Shown: one piece after another, positions 34,870-46,400 of the stretch
Position numbering within the stretch: the first letter of the stretch is position 1
How the letters are laid out: every line of letters starts with the position of its first letter
NCBI GenBank assembly: GCA_012931725.1
Contig: CM022949.1
Location: 47,596,980-47,660,979 of the forward strand
Direction of reading: 5' to 3'
Source: Litsea cubeba
Lineage: Eukaryota > Streptophyta > Magnoliopsida > Laurales > Lauraceae
DNA: 64,000 nt
Translations under genes and position numbers: made by a program
The notes under the pieces: generated by a model
Told to the model about the DNA's origin: nothing
Databases searched by the model: none
The model's input: the letters and a program-made list of their open reading frames with translations, nothing else

Positions 34870-35204
34870 TTGTTCATTTTTGTCAAACCGAAGCTTGTGT
34901 TATGTTCTGTGGTGTGTGAAATTCAAATGTTGTGCTTTATTTTGTATGTCCTTGAGGCCATTGTTATAAGTTCTGAATGGCATATTAAGCCAGCTCCTGA
35001 TCTTGAAGTTCATCACTGCAAAAATATTTATTCAATATGTTTAAGCACTTTAGCTAATATACATTGTGGGATTAATGAAATCAACCCATAATGTAGGTTT
35101 TCTTTGGAATTCAATGTTTTGGCTGTGAGGTCACATGAAACTTGCTTTGAAACAAGAGTAGATTCTTGCATTGTATGCGTAAGGATAGCATTTACATGTT
35201 TCTT

Positions 35205-35240
35205 ACTACTAGAAAAACCACTTTTAGCGGCCGCCATTTA
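35205..35240 (+). other. CACTA-end-like word
   Basis: TACTACTAGAAAAACCACTT followed by TTAGCGGCCGCC resembles the terminus of another CACTA family (CACTACTAGAAA type). No partner end or duplication was found. Confidence 0.3.
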
Positions 35241-35318
35241 TAAGAAAATATTTTTTTATTGGCTTATTTATTCATAACTGGTTGATCAACAGGTGGGGAT
35301 ATGGATAGAAGAGGTAAA

Positions 35319-35916
35319 CTACCTAGGGGAACATAGTGGACTAGAATTTATTGATGGCAAGTCAGAACAATCTGATGAGTTACAATGTTGAATGGGATTC
35401 TGAAAATGACTTGGGCTTTCAGTAGTGTGGGTTGGACCAGCAATACTAACATCAATTGGAACTTGCACAGGTGAATGTTGAAAAGAGGTGATAGCAATAG
35501 GTAATACAGGACAGCCACTAGGTACTATGGGTGACAATTTTGGCTGGGCAAATGGGAACTCAAGCTCATTAAAGACAACATCTCTTGATATATAGATTCT
35601 GCCTGTGTCACGATTAAGGCATTTGTAGCCGTTATGAGAACTAGAATAGCCTAAGAAGACACAACAGAGACAGCGAGGTTGGAGTTTATTGGCATTGTAA
35701 GGTCTCAAATGTGGTAACATGCACAACCAAATACTTTTAAAAGAGTGTAATCAGGTAATTGTTTAAATAGTTTTTCATATGGTGAAGAGTTTACCAAAAT
35801 AGGTGTAGGCATCTTGTTAAATAGTTTTTCATATGGTGAAGAGTTTACCAAAAATATCAGGTTGTGCTTGTTAGGGGATGCATTTTGTAGGATATTCAAT
35901 ATTTTGTACGACAAGC
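35319..35916 (-). pseudogene. Copia pol fragment (end of integrase and linker)
   Basis: The minus strand reads SSPYEKLFKQLPDYTLL, VFGCACY, then LRPYNANKLQPR, CVFLGYSSSHNGYKCLN and GRIYISRDVVFNE, the typical copia segment after the integrase core. A 55-bp direct repeat (about 35760 and 35815) duplicates part of it. It is truncated at both ends, opposite in orientation to the captured host exons, and is a passenger in the CACTA element. Confidence 0.85.
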
Positions 35917-36389
35917 TACCTACATGCCTCTCTTATACCTATATTCCTTTCCTCAGTGTCACCAACTAGCCTCATCCACTCATTCACACAAAAAGACCTT
36001 GAATTCATGCACCATGTAGAAGATAGGATATTTGAACTCTGCTTTTTTATAAGAAATAAGTACTGGGACTCTATAAGTTGACAGCATGTTCGAAGAAGAT
36101 GATGTTGTAGAATAGACAACCATATTAAAATAAACCTACTTAAAAAACCAAACACTTACAGGAAATGCAGAAGAATCATAATGTACCATTTAAAAACTAA
36201 CATAGAAGCATATAACTGATTGACAATATGTTCTTATTATCCCAGACTATGGCAAAGTCTTTTGAAGTTACTAAGTTACCAGGTACTTACTTTAATTGAA
36301 ATAATTATTTTTATTCTTGTCAAATGAGGAAGAGAAACATAGAAATTGTTCTTGTATTTTTGTCTTTTGTCTTGTATTTTATTCTACTA

Positions 36390-36477
36390 AACTTGGAATT
36401 TGCCTCAACATAACTGATAAGGGCCTTATCCATGTTGGTGTGGGCTGTCCGGAACTCCAAGAGCTGGATTTGTCCAG
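36390..36477 (+). pseudogene. Captured F-box/LRR (FBXL3-like) leucine-rich-repeat exon piece
   Basis: The frame LGICLNITDKGLIHVGVG then CPELQELDLSR is one Cys-containing LRR of the F-box/LRR-repeat family (consensus C..ITD.GL..+G..C..L.ELDL). It ends at TCCAG|GTTAGT, a good donor. The upstream acceptor is unclear. It is unrelated to the FBD-type F-box gene at 11900-25785. Confidence 0.7.
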
Positions 36478-36984
36478 GTTAGTTATCTCTACCTCTCATG
36501 CATCTTCATGTTACAAATTTAAGCATTTCTTTTATCCTGGACATATTATATGATCCATTCTACTAACCATTTATCCGTAGGTCATGAATGAAAAGTTAGG
36601 ATCTTACAGTCTAGGAGATTTTTAGGGCATTGTTGTTTGAGTTGATGGCCACTAGCAGCTATAATGTACTGGACTATAATTGTTGAATTATACGATGCAT
36701 CTGGTACCTTGTTTTTGTAAAAGTATGCTATGTGGATTGAACTAAATGGTGTGGTGAGTCTTAAAACAAAAGTTTATTATCAATAATTTCCATCTCTATG
36801 TTTGTTTTGCTTGAAGAATTAAACAAAGAGCCAAGGTATGGTAGGGATTCTTAATGTGTTTTTTAAGTTGCATTATTTCTGTCTATCTGAAGCTTGAGAT
36901 AATTATTCTGTTCACTTGTAACTGATCTTGTGACCATGCTCCTTGATTAAAGAATTCAAGTTATGTTTCATTCTTTATCAATTT

Positions 36985-38794
36985 TGTTGGAAATAGGGTG
37001 GGCCTCTAGGATAGGTTTCAAGAACTTTTGACCCACTTGACGCAGGGACCAACTGTCCATAAGGCTATAAAACCCAATCCAAGATCTATGTCCTCAATCT
37101 CAGTCATCATGATCAGTAAAACAATTTATCTAGAAGATAAAAATAACAACTAATAAATCTACAACATGCAAGGAAGTAGATTATACCTTTGGAGCTCGGT
37201 TGTGCTCTAATGGAGAAGTTACGTCTTTCTTTGATGATGAAACGCTTTCACTAATCAAATAGGGATCTCCAAGACCTCTTGATCTTCCACGCTATGACCC
37301 GTATCAGATTCTCCTTTTTCTCAAGAAGATGGTGGGATCTCCAAGAGAAAACTACTAGGAACTTTTGGGAGGAACTAGAAGGAAAACTAGAAGAGGGAAG
37401 AGGAGAAGAATTCGTGCAACACTTGCACTAGAGAAGCTTGGGCGTGAATCCCAATGCTATGAGCTATGCATGGACGTCCAGGGCCTCCTCTATTTATAGC
37501 TTTTGCAATTAATCCACCTCCTCTTTCTAATTGAAATAGAAGTCTCACTTCTCTAACAATTAGTAACTCTCTTCTATTACTAGTTAAGATAGAAGTCTTA
37601 CTTCCACAATAATTAGTAACTTACCATATCATAATTAGAAGTCTCACTTCAAATATGATTAGTATCTTTCCAATTCCTTTCTAATTAAAATAGAAGTCTC
37701 ACTTCTACTAAAATTAGTAAGTCTACTATTACCACTATTAGAAGTCTCACTTCAAATAGAAATAGTAACTTTCCTTTTAGAGTTCAACTAGAATTAGATA
37801 CTTTCTAATAATTGGGCTAGCGTGGGGACCACTAGGGATTCCTTAGAAAGCTGGCTCCAACTGGGACACGCGACCCCACATCTCATGTGCAATCCGGGCC
37901 CACAGTTAATTGCAAATAACTCCACTATATAAATGCAATTGAACTCCAGTCTTAGGAATATTACATAGAAGACCCTAAACTTCCACATTACCACAAGTAG
38001 ACCCCTCTATCAATATCCATGGATCAATTGGACCCGTCTTCCAAACTAGATCCATATCTTATTATCCTTGAGCCCCAATTAATTATAATGATCAATAGGT
38101 ACCTTTCCAATTAACTCTTAATCGGAATGGGTGCGCACTTACCAATGATAAATCCATTAATTGGCATAAGGGGATATTAGAGATAGATTCCATCTTGACC
38201 ATTGAATGTTCCCACAGCTCCACTACCACGTACCCAAATCACCGAGGTGTTGACCTATAGTTGGCCTCACTCATTGGTGACTCAAAGCAAATGAATAGAT
38301 AGAAACTTGAGTTCATTAATGTCTCAGGATTGAGAGCCTATTGCTAGGGAATTATGAGAGCAGACCTTAAAATAAAGACAATGTTTATAAGGTGCTTCTC
38401 ATGGTCCTTCAATACATCCAATGCACCAGCACTATGATCCAGAATCTTCCATTCTGATGATCGAGACAAATCACACTATCTCATAGTGATCAAAATGCTG
38501 CAACCTTGTCAGTATGAGATGTCCAGTCTCATCACTGGTTGTGAAGATATTTAAGTATAAGATTTGTCATACATGTCTCCCGTATGTGGATCTCATCCAT
38601 ACACATGTATTACATCTAATATACTTGTGGACCCCGGTTCATCTTATGAACCATCATGTCATTCGTATTGGTTATGTGCAAGTATATAATAAATTACCAT
38701 TCATCTCATGAAAGGAAAGCATGAATATACTGATAAATAAAGAAATTAATCAATTTATTATATCATCTACTGGATTGAGTCCATAAAACTAACA
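36985..38794. mobile_element. Probable solo LTR inside the CACTA element
   Basis: TGTTGGAAATAGGG ... AAACTAACA (TG...CA, 1810 bp) with flanks AATTT (36980-36984) and GATTT (38795-38799), one mismatch. A TATTTATAGC box lies near 37490. A stretch at 37540-37775 has five or six copies of AGAAGTCTCACTTC followed by AATTAGTAAC-type sequence. No coding region or second LTR is present. The copia assignment is from the TGTTGG end only. Confidence 0.55.
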
Positions 38795-38989
38795 GATTTA
38801 CCATAATAATTGGGCTGAATATGAATGGGTTGTGCTTGGCTGCCCTGGCCATCATCCATGTTTGAGTATCATCCTTGACACCCCTGAGTCAATCCTTTTG
38901 GGGCTTAACTGCATAGACTATTATTCCTGACATTATTATCTGGATTCTGCAAATGTTTGAGTTACTTGTTTCACATTTGTGCTTCAAAG

Positions 38990-39050
38990 CTTCAAGAATT
39001 GCTGGAATATATGCCTGGACCAGATTTCCCTGCAGGAGGACTGATCATGC
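38990..39050 (+). pseudogene. Captured DNA gyrase subunit A (GYRA) exon piece
   Basis: LQELLEYMPGPDFPAGGLIM is nearly the plant organellar GyrA sequence around PGPDFPTGG. The piece follows a CAAAG acceptor-like site and runs into AT-rich intron-like DNA. The donor position reads GCTTTA rather than GT. About 20 codons are present, too few for function. Confidence 0.75.
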
Positions 39051-39409
39051 TTTATTTTTTCCCTCTTACTTTGCTTTCTTTTTATGGACTTATACTGTTT
39101 TAATGTAGGTTTCATGCGACTTATTCAGATGAGTTATTAGAATATAAATTTGCCTCTTGAAGATCGTGTAGATTGAGGTATTAGAAGCTTTCTTTGCTCT
39201 AGAATCCCAGCATTTCTTTGCTCTAGGAAGAAGAAGTAATTGAAAATGAAGGAGATTTATCATCCCCTGCTTTAGAATCTCACTATTCATGCTGTTTTGT
39301 TCATGGTTAGATTGCAGGAAATGACACATATTAATCATTTAGTTTCATGCTGAATGAATCCGGACTTGATCAGACCCCTAACTCGCCAGCTGCCAACAAT
39401 AATTCTTCT

Positions 39410-39538
39410 AGATTATCAGACCCCTACAATAATGTTCTTGTATTGGATGGGGCGATTCAAGTTACAGAGAGAGATGAGTGTGCTTATCAAGAAATGATTA
39501 CACACTTACCACTTTGCTCCATTCTGAATCCTAAGAAG
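39410..39538 (+). pseudogene. Captured spermidine synthase exon
   Basis: The frame reads YNNVLVLDGAIQVTERDE then CAYQEMITHLPLCSILNPKK and ends at AAGAAG|GTATTC. It corresponds to the segment just before the GGGDGG nucleotide-binding motif of plant spermidine synthase. Plant proteins commonly read VLVLDGVIQ and CSIPNPKK here, so this copy has drifted. The acceptor is probably TTCTTCTAG near 39410. The catalytic domain beyond the exon is missing. Confidence 0.85.
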
Positions 39539-40071
39539 GTATTCCTTTGCTTGTAGAATTATAAATTCATTCCTCTTAAAGTTCTTAAAGCATTATAATT
39601 TGGTGAATTATTCTTTTATAATATCTTTATCACAGTCAAGTTGTAGCTCAAAAACTTTAATTTGGACCCGAATTATGTGACCCACACTGAAATGAAAGAG
39701 ACTGTATATAGCTTTCTGTTTGGTCCTGGTGTAGCTAACAAGACTGGAAAATTGATGGACCGAGCATTTTAGCACATCTTATGCTGTGTGGAAGCCAATG
39801 TGAGACCTGTAGTCTAGAATGCTAAATACAACTACTAGTACTGGCTTGGATTTTAGTGGGGATATGATCAAAGGTTGGGAGTATGAGATGAAACACTAGA
39901 AGATATGCAGAGGTTTGTGAAGATGTCAAAGCAATAGTAACGAAACAGAGGAATGGAGAAAATTGGAGAAAATGTCTTACCACATTATGTGGTTGACTGC
40001 TGTTTTTAGAGGGATTCAATGGAATCCAGTTAATCTACTTGGTCGAGTCAAGGCCTAAAGCTAGTTCTTTC

Positions 40072-40235
40072 ACTATTTACTTAGGCAGTTGGACTTGTTC
40101 TCATCATCTTATAGTCGGCCACAATTGTTGATTGGATCTTCTCATCATCCTGTTACAACTTACGTAGGCAGTTGAACTTGTTCCCATCAGCTTATAGTCT
40201 GCCACAATTGTTCTTTGAATCTTCTAATCATCCTT
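40072..40235 (+). repeat. Imperfect tandem duplication, about 80 bp unit
   Basis: TTAGGCAGTTGGACTTGTTC and CTTATAGTCGGCCACAATTG occur first at about 40080-40125 and again at about 40164-40210. The DNA from 39540 to 41240 otherwise shows no recognisable gene. Confidence 0.8.
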
Positions 40236-41244
40236 TTTAATAAAAGTTTACCATTACCAATTAAAAAAATTGTTCCAAAGTACACTAATAATGGCATCTG
40301 AGACATTGAGATATATGCACCTGCCTATCTGTTTACAGGTATTTTAGCAGTTGTTGCCTGAATACCTTGCTAAGTCCTGCCTCATTTACAGGTTTTTTTT
40401 TAAAATTGTCTACATAGATGGGAAAACGGTTGTTGGAGAATTTGTTCAGTACAATGTTATTACATATAGAGAGTCCCTTCAAAAGCATTTGGACATTGGA
40501 TTATGGGTTTATAGATTATGAACCACTTTAGTGGATGTTGTTTAATTTTTTCACTTAAGTTATTTGACACTTAAAAAGAAGTTTATATTTAACTACTATG
40601 AAGAAGCTGTGTATTTATGGAAGAAAATTAATACAAGCATACAGTGATTTCATTCATTTTTTTTGTACTTAAGTTGATTTGTAGAAGCTAGGTTTACTTG
40701 GAGGTGTCAGAAATCATTGTATAGAATGTGGTATGATTGTGGTGTTTGTTGTGTTCTTTTATTTTCTATGAGATGGATATGATTCCAAAGTAATTTTTTT
40801 TTCAATTTTTGTTCCTCACCTGAATGCATATTAGTTTTCACACTCTAGCAACTATACCCTGAACCATAAAGGGAATTCAGTTGTGCATATGACATTCTTA
40901 ATCATATGTTAATCTTGCTATTTTTTTATGTAGATTGAATGAGAATTGCAACTCAAAATTTTATTGAAAGAGTCCATGCAGTTAGGATGCAACCAACATG
41001 AAGGCCAAGTATGCAGAGTAACAAATTGCTATATGTTAAAATGGGATGCATGAAGTTTTTTAAGACAATAGTGTAAGTGTTGGAATGTTAGTATAGAGTA
41101 GATTGTTACCATTTGTTTTAATTTTGTAATGGTAATGGTAAAGTGCTTTCAATGTTGAAAGGATGTTTGAATATTAACATGAAGTGGAATGAATTTTCTT
41201 GTTTCATTTTTTGATGAATTTGGAATGGAAATGGATGTTGGATG

Positions 41245-41840
41245 CGTAGTAGAAAAATTATTTCCGACGAGAAAAAACACGGGCAAAAAAATTTGAAAAA
41301 AATAATTTTTGTAAAATGTAAATCTTTTCTTGATGCAAAAAAAAACGCAGGCAAAAGCTTTCTAAATTTTTTTTTTGAAAAAAAAACTACTTTTCCCGGC
41401 GCAAAAAAACGCCGGCAAAAGTTTTTGTAAATTTTTTTTTTGAAAAAAAAAACTTTTCCCGGCGCAAAAAAACGCCGGCAAAAGCTTTTGTAAAATTATT
41501 TTTTTGAAAAAAAACCTTTCCCGGCGCAAAAAAAACGCAGGCAAAAGTTTTTGTAAAATTTTTTTTTGAAAAAAATACTTTTCCCGGCGCAAAAAAACGC
41601 CGGCAAAACTTTTTGTAAATTTTTTTTTGAAAAAAAACTACTTTTCCCGACGAAATAAATCCTTTTCCCGGCGAAAAATAACGCCGGCAATGGACAACTT
41701 TTTCCCGGCACCACCTTATTTCGCCGGTAAAGGGTATTGCTGGCATACTATTACCGGCGAATTGCCGGAAAACGCCGGGAAAGGTTTTTCCCGGCGTTTT
41801 AGTGACCAAAGTGCCGGCAAAAGTGAAAATTGTTGTAGTG
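41245..41840. repeat. Right subterminal array of the CACTA element
   Basis: Units of about 60 bp, CTTTTCCCGGCGCAAAAAAA then CGCCGGCAAAAGTTTTTGTA, are repeated five or more times and mirror the left array. Long open frames here on either strand are repeat artefacts. Confidence 0.9.
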
Positions 41841-41908
41841 ATAAAAGCAAATTTTATTATGGTCTAAAGTAAAAGACCTAAGTTTTAAATTCTAATTTAC
41901 AATTTCAC

Positions 41909-42147
41909 CGCCATCCTCAAAGTCTGGCATCAACCCCGATTTCACTCTCATCGAACCTATATCCACCTTTTGGATTGAATATCAAAGAAAATGCTACAGG
42001 TTAAAAGACCACTAACCTTAAAGGTTGTTAAATCGAGTGCGGGGCAGGCCTTTTTGGAAACTCTAATCCAATTAATAAAAGAAAATTATATTATGGTCTA
42101 AAGTAAAAGCTCTAAGTTTTAAATTCTAATTTACAATTACATCTAAG
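41909..42147 (+). repeat. Segmental duplicate B with the empty CACTA site
   Basis: Matches 32597-32768 joined to 41841-41908. At 42070-42080 it reads AATTAATAAAA, the uninterrupted form of the CACTA insertion site, with a single ATA at 42075-42077. Confidence 0.9.
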
Positions 42148-43395
42148 CTCTTATATCATCTTCATGAGGTAATTGGAGCCCACATTCGATTCCTCTCTCT
42201 TCCAAAGCTAGAGGTCCTGGTATCGACCACCGGTTCCACCCTCTTCAGGAACCAAAAGTTGAGTTCACTAGTGCTACCAGTACCACCTAGGGGCCACAGG
42301 GGTTATACCCGGCTTCTCTCTGGGCTGAAGGGATTCGTCCAGCCAAAAGGGTCTACTACACTATCTCCATACCATTTAAGGCAAAAGTTCAAATTTGTAA
42401 ATAAGCACTAAAATTTGAATAACATTATGTCAATTAAACATGCAATCTATGATAATTAAATCATAATTGTCAGTTCTACGGTTATAAGAGAAATCTACGG
42501 TTAAAAGACAACCAATTGTTATAGCTATTAATTCAAGGTTAGGTTAACTTAATAACTAGGCCCGTTCTAATTTTCATAAAAGTATTTTTCTAATCAAATC
42601 TATACCATACCATTATGTACATTAAAATGATTTCAATATAAATATAAGTATTTTATAATATATATAAACATTAGTATTTAACTCCAAAAGTCTACATGAA
42701 TGTCCATACCATTGGTTCATCATGTGAATGCACATACCATTGGTTCATCATGCTCTTCAAGTACTAGTCTACAAGTCTTAGACATTTTCCATCACTTTTC
42801 ATATGTCCATTCACCTTACCCATGCATTAAATGGGATGCATGCAAAAAGGCAAAAATGGAGGAAGCTTTCCCATCGTTTCTAGTTTCCCTACAAGATATC
42901 ACAAGTGAGTTTACTCCAAGTCTTCATGCTCCTAACATTTCTCCTTAGTGGAATACAAGTATACACATTAAAGTGTGGAAGACTAACATCCAATTTAAAA
43001 AATATGCAAAAGATCTCTCCATAGTCCATACCTGTAACCTGATACAACCGATTGCTCTCTTCTTCAATACTCAGTCACTGGTTCTTCATTTCCCTGGTTC
43101 CTCATTTCCCTGGTTCGTTTGAAACAGTAGGTTCTACTATATCCTTCTTCCTCATCAAAGCATGCTCCATTAAAGACTCATAAAAGGTAAAAATGCACAC
43201 ATTTTATTTAATAGTTTATTATTCTCATCTTATTATTATGTAGTTGATTAATGGCTTATTTTTCTTCCTCTCCTTATTCTCATGCTAGCTCTCTATTGGC
43301 ACCTTAAAGAGGATTCACGTCATCTTCATTCTTCATCAAGACCAAGGCTTCATTCAAAAATCTTCTGCTAAGTCTACTACACACATTTCTTTTTA
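42148..43395. other. hAT interior upstream of the transposase
   Basis: No gene. A segment at about 42172-42385 (CACATTCGATTCCTCTCTC, GGGGTTATACCCGGC) has a loose SINE-like look, but no tail or target duplication was found. An 18-bp unit with CATACCATTGGTTCATCATG is repeated near 42707-42750. The transposase promoter and 5' UTR probably lie within the last 300 bp. Confidence 0.4.
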
Positions 43396-45175
43396 ATGGC
43401 TCAAAGAACTAGTTCTTCAACTAGTGATGAGGTTCAATCTCAAGCTAGTAACATTGTAAGAAGGGACAAAATAGAACTTGATGCCCCATTGTGGAGATAT
43501 GTTACACGTGCTAGTGGTGGTAAAACTATGGGTGGTGGTAATAGAACTTGGACATGTAATTTCTATAAGAAATTATTCAATGGGTCATACTCTAGGGTAA
43601 AAGCTCATCTATTGAAGATAAGTGGAGTGGGAATCCAAAGTTTCTCAAAAGTAGACCTAAGACTTAAAGAGGAATTGGAAAAAGAGCAATTTGATGCTCA
43701 AGTCATGAAAGAGCAACAGAAAAGAGCACCCTTAAAAACCCTATTACCTCCAATGGATGATGGCAAAAAAAGAAGACTTTCAGTAGGATCGATTGAGCAA
43801 TCATTCAAGTTGAATACAATTGATGAACTTGATAAAAAATGTGCAAGAATGTTTTATTCAGGTGCCATTCCATTTAGGTTTTCTAAGGATCCATACTTCA
43901 TTGATTACAATACATCTGTTGCCAACTCGCGTTTAGCGGGTTATATTCCACCATCATATAATCGGTTGCGCAATTCATTATTGGTGCAAGAGAGGAGCAA
44001 CATAGAAAACCTGATGAATACATTTAAAAGATCATGGGATGTTACAGGAGTTTCTATTATGTCTGATGGTTGGACTGATGTTCAAAGGAGGCCATTGATT
44101 AATTTTATGGTTGTTTCATCTCATGGAGCAATGTTTTTGGAAGCAGTAGATGCGTCGGGAATTTACAAAGATGAAAAGTATATGTCAGAGTTATTTTTGC
44201 AAGTTGTAGAAGAAGTGGGCCCATCCAAGGTAGTGCGAATTTTAACAGACAATGATGCAGTTTGCAAGGCGGCTGGAAAACTCGTTGAGGGTAAATATCC
44301 TCACATATTTTGGACTCCATGTGTAGTTCATACTCTGAATTTGGCATTGAAGAATATTTGTCAACCCAAAAATACACCATAGAATGAAGGAAGGTTTGCA
44401 CAATTAGGGTGGATAGTTGAAATTGAACGAGCGGTAAAAGATATTAGAAATTTTATTGTCAACCACAATATGGCTCTTTCAATTTTCAATTCATTTTCAA
44501 AGTTGAAATTATTACGTGTGGCTGAAACACGCTTTGCATCTACAATAGTGATGATCAGGCGAATTAAAAAGTAAAGGATGCTTTACAAAAAATGGTCATC
44601 AATCGAGATTGGAAATACTTAAAAAAAGAAGATGAGGAGAAAGCTCTATTCATAAAAGAATGTGTTTTAAATGATGAATGGTGGGATAAAGTTGATTTCC
44701 TTTTGGATTTTACAGAGCCCATAATTAACATGTTAAGAATTGCAGACACAGATACACCTATTTTACACTTAGTATATGAAATGTGGGACACAATAATTGA
44801 AGATGTAAAAGTCAGAGTATTTCAACATGAAAAGAAAGACATGTTAGTTGGTTAATCGAGTTTTTTTGATTTATTGTATGAAATACTTGTTTCGAGGTGG
44901 AATAAGAGTCTTACTCCTCTACATTGTGTTGCACACTCACTCAATCCTAAATACTATAGTTATGCATGGCTTACTGGAGGAGGTGGAGTCGTCAAACGTG
45001 TTGCTCCAAACAAGGATGCTGAAGTATCATATAACCGAGTTACATGTTTTGATCGTCTATTTCCACCAGAGAAAGATAGAGAGGTTAATGTGGAGTTCGG
45101 AAAGTTTTGCACACCTTCAGGTTATTTTAGTAACCTACATGTGATGGAGGATATGAACACTTCTGATCCTCATGT
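43396..45175 (+). pseudogene. hAT transposase, 5' part (BED finger, DUF659), split by copia
   Basis: The ATG at 43396 opens 328 codons. A BED-type zinc finger near residues 30-75 (LWRYVTRASGG, GGNRTWTCNFYKK, GSYSRVKAHLL) has Tyr where the second Cys is expected. A DUF659 core at about 220-320 follows (SIMSDGWTD, RPLINFMVVSS, ILTDNDAVCKAAG, HIFWTPCVVHTLNLALK). A TAG at 44380 ends the frame; beyond it and after a shift the protein continues (AETRFAST, then KEDEEKALFIKECVL, RWNKSLTPLHCVAHSLNPKY, CFDRLFPPEKD) to the copia insertion at 45175. The two stops and at least one shift suggest that decay is more than the copia insertion alone. The C-terminus resumes at 52716. Confidence 0.88.
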
Positions 45176-46334
45176 TGTTATAATTTGAAGAAGCTTTAAA
45201 TGATTTGAATGATAATCATGGTTGTAATTGTTGTCAATCCATGTCAACATGATGAGAGGATGAAGCTCAACTATGCAATGGAAATCAGATGGAAATCAGA
45301 ATGGAAAAAAAGAGCTGAAAAGTGTACAGAAAATAGTTTTTCTGTAGCAGAGTGGCCGGTCGACCGGGCACTTGGCCGGTCGACCGGGCAAGAAGGAACC
45401 TGCAGAAAACTAGTCTCAGTTATTTTGTAACTGATTTCTGCACAGGGTGTTTAGCCGGTCGACCGGGCTCTTCATGCGGTCGACCGGGCAAGAAGAAATC
45501 TGCAGAATACAGGTCTCAGTTAATTTGTAACAGATTTCTGCACAGTCTGTTTGGCCGGTCGACCGGGGCCTTCATGCGGTCGACCGGGCACGGGTTTCCT
45601 GATATACGCAGAATTAGTAAACTTCAACTAAAAGTCAGGGAAAGTTTGTAGATCGGTTGAGACTCTTTCTAAACAAATTGTAGCCGAATTTGGAGACTTG
45701 CTAGGGTTATTAAAACCTATAAAAAGGCTTGATTAATTCGTGATTGTAATAGAAGAACAGAGAAGAGTTTTAGAGAGAAAATTGAGAGAGTTCTTGAGAG
45801 AAAGAAGAAGTTGCTGATGTGTGCTGTTGTGGTGCTGTTGTGGTGACGTTTTCTACAGCAATTGTGGACGAGATTGTGCTCTTGAAGATGGTGATTCGTC
45901 CATGAGTTAAGTGTCTCTCTTTATGCTTTAGATTTCAATTTGTAAGGGATTGAGAGAGAGAGAATTGTAGAGGGGAAGGGCTGTAGACAGAGTTTATCTT
46001 CTATTCTGTTTTTACATCAAGTTGGTGCTTGGTGTTTGGGGTTTGGTGATCCTATCTGTGGGTGCAGATAAATTGTAAGAGGAGTAGGTGCTTCCTAGAT
46101 AGTGGGTGCTATCTAAAACACAAGGGTTGGTGCTCTTTGTCGTTGGTGCGACTAAATATATTCAGACCTGTACCGGATCGGTGTTCGGACGGTTTTGATC
46201 CGTGGACGTAGCCTTTTGGTGAACCACGTTAAATCTGGTGTCATTGTGTGGTCTGACTTGTTTTGTTGTTGAATTGGACCTGTTTTTAGAGATCACTGAT
46301 TCACCCCCCCTCTCAGTGATAGCGATATCCAACA
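45176..46334 (+). repeat. 5' LTR of the copia element
   Basis: 1159 bp. Six GCCGGTCGACCGGGC-type palindromes lie at 45355, 45375, 45454, 45476, 45554 and 45576, carried on a repeat with a period of about 98 bp. A CCTATAAAAAGG TATA box at 45715 follows about 130 bp later. The end reads GATTCACCCCCCCTCTCAGTG. Confidence 0.95.
45355..45590. repeat. CCGGTCGACCGGG palindrome array in the copia LTR
   Basis: Three paired blocks, each holding two palindromes about 20 bp apart and separated by TCTGCAGAA...GTCTCAGTTA.TTTGTAAC.GATTTCTGCACAG. The 3' LTR array at 51731-51967 repeats them with two sites mutated (CCAGTCGACC and TGTGGTCGACC). Confidence 0.93.
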
Positions 46335-46336
46335 AT

Positions 46337-46348
46337 TGGTATCAGAGC
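46337..46348 (+). other. Primer binding site of the copia element
   Basis: TGGTATCAGAGC, the standard tRNA-iMet complementary site, two bases after the LTR end. Confidence 0.95.
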
Positions 46349-46400
46349 GAGGCTCCCTTGATCAGTTTAATACGCTAAGGGTGATCTCTTGTCAAATCAC

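Larger units (their letters stand above)
32769..41840. mobile_element. Non-autonomous CACTA element with captured host-gene exons, TSD ATA
   Basis: The 9072-bp element has ends CACTACAACAATCTGCACTT (left) and CACTACAACAATTTTCACTT (right, inverted); 25 of the first 28 positions match. A 3-bp duplication ATA lies at 32766-32768 and 41841-41843. Subterminal arrays of CCCGGCG/CGCCGGC hairpin units fill both ends. There is no TNP2- or TNP1-like ORF, so movement would need a helper element. The interior holds sense-oriented exon pieces with intron sequence from five host genes (SINAT, monoacylglycerol lipase, F-box/LRR, GYRA, spermidine synthase), a solo LTR and a copia fragment. Confidence 0.9.

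Noticed and set aside
39410..39538. A functional spermidine synthase gene
   Set aside because: Only one exon is present, without the nucleotide-binding and catalytic parts, inside a transposon.
41242..41872. Lys/Phe-rich open frames on both strands at the right CACTA end
   Set aside because: Artefacts of the subterminal repeat units.
45352..45651. A roughly 100-codon open frame repeated in both copia LTRs (also 51698-52027)
   Set aside because: It arises from the palindrome array in the LTR U3 region, has no known domain, and is identical only because LTRs are copies.
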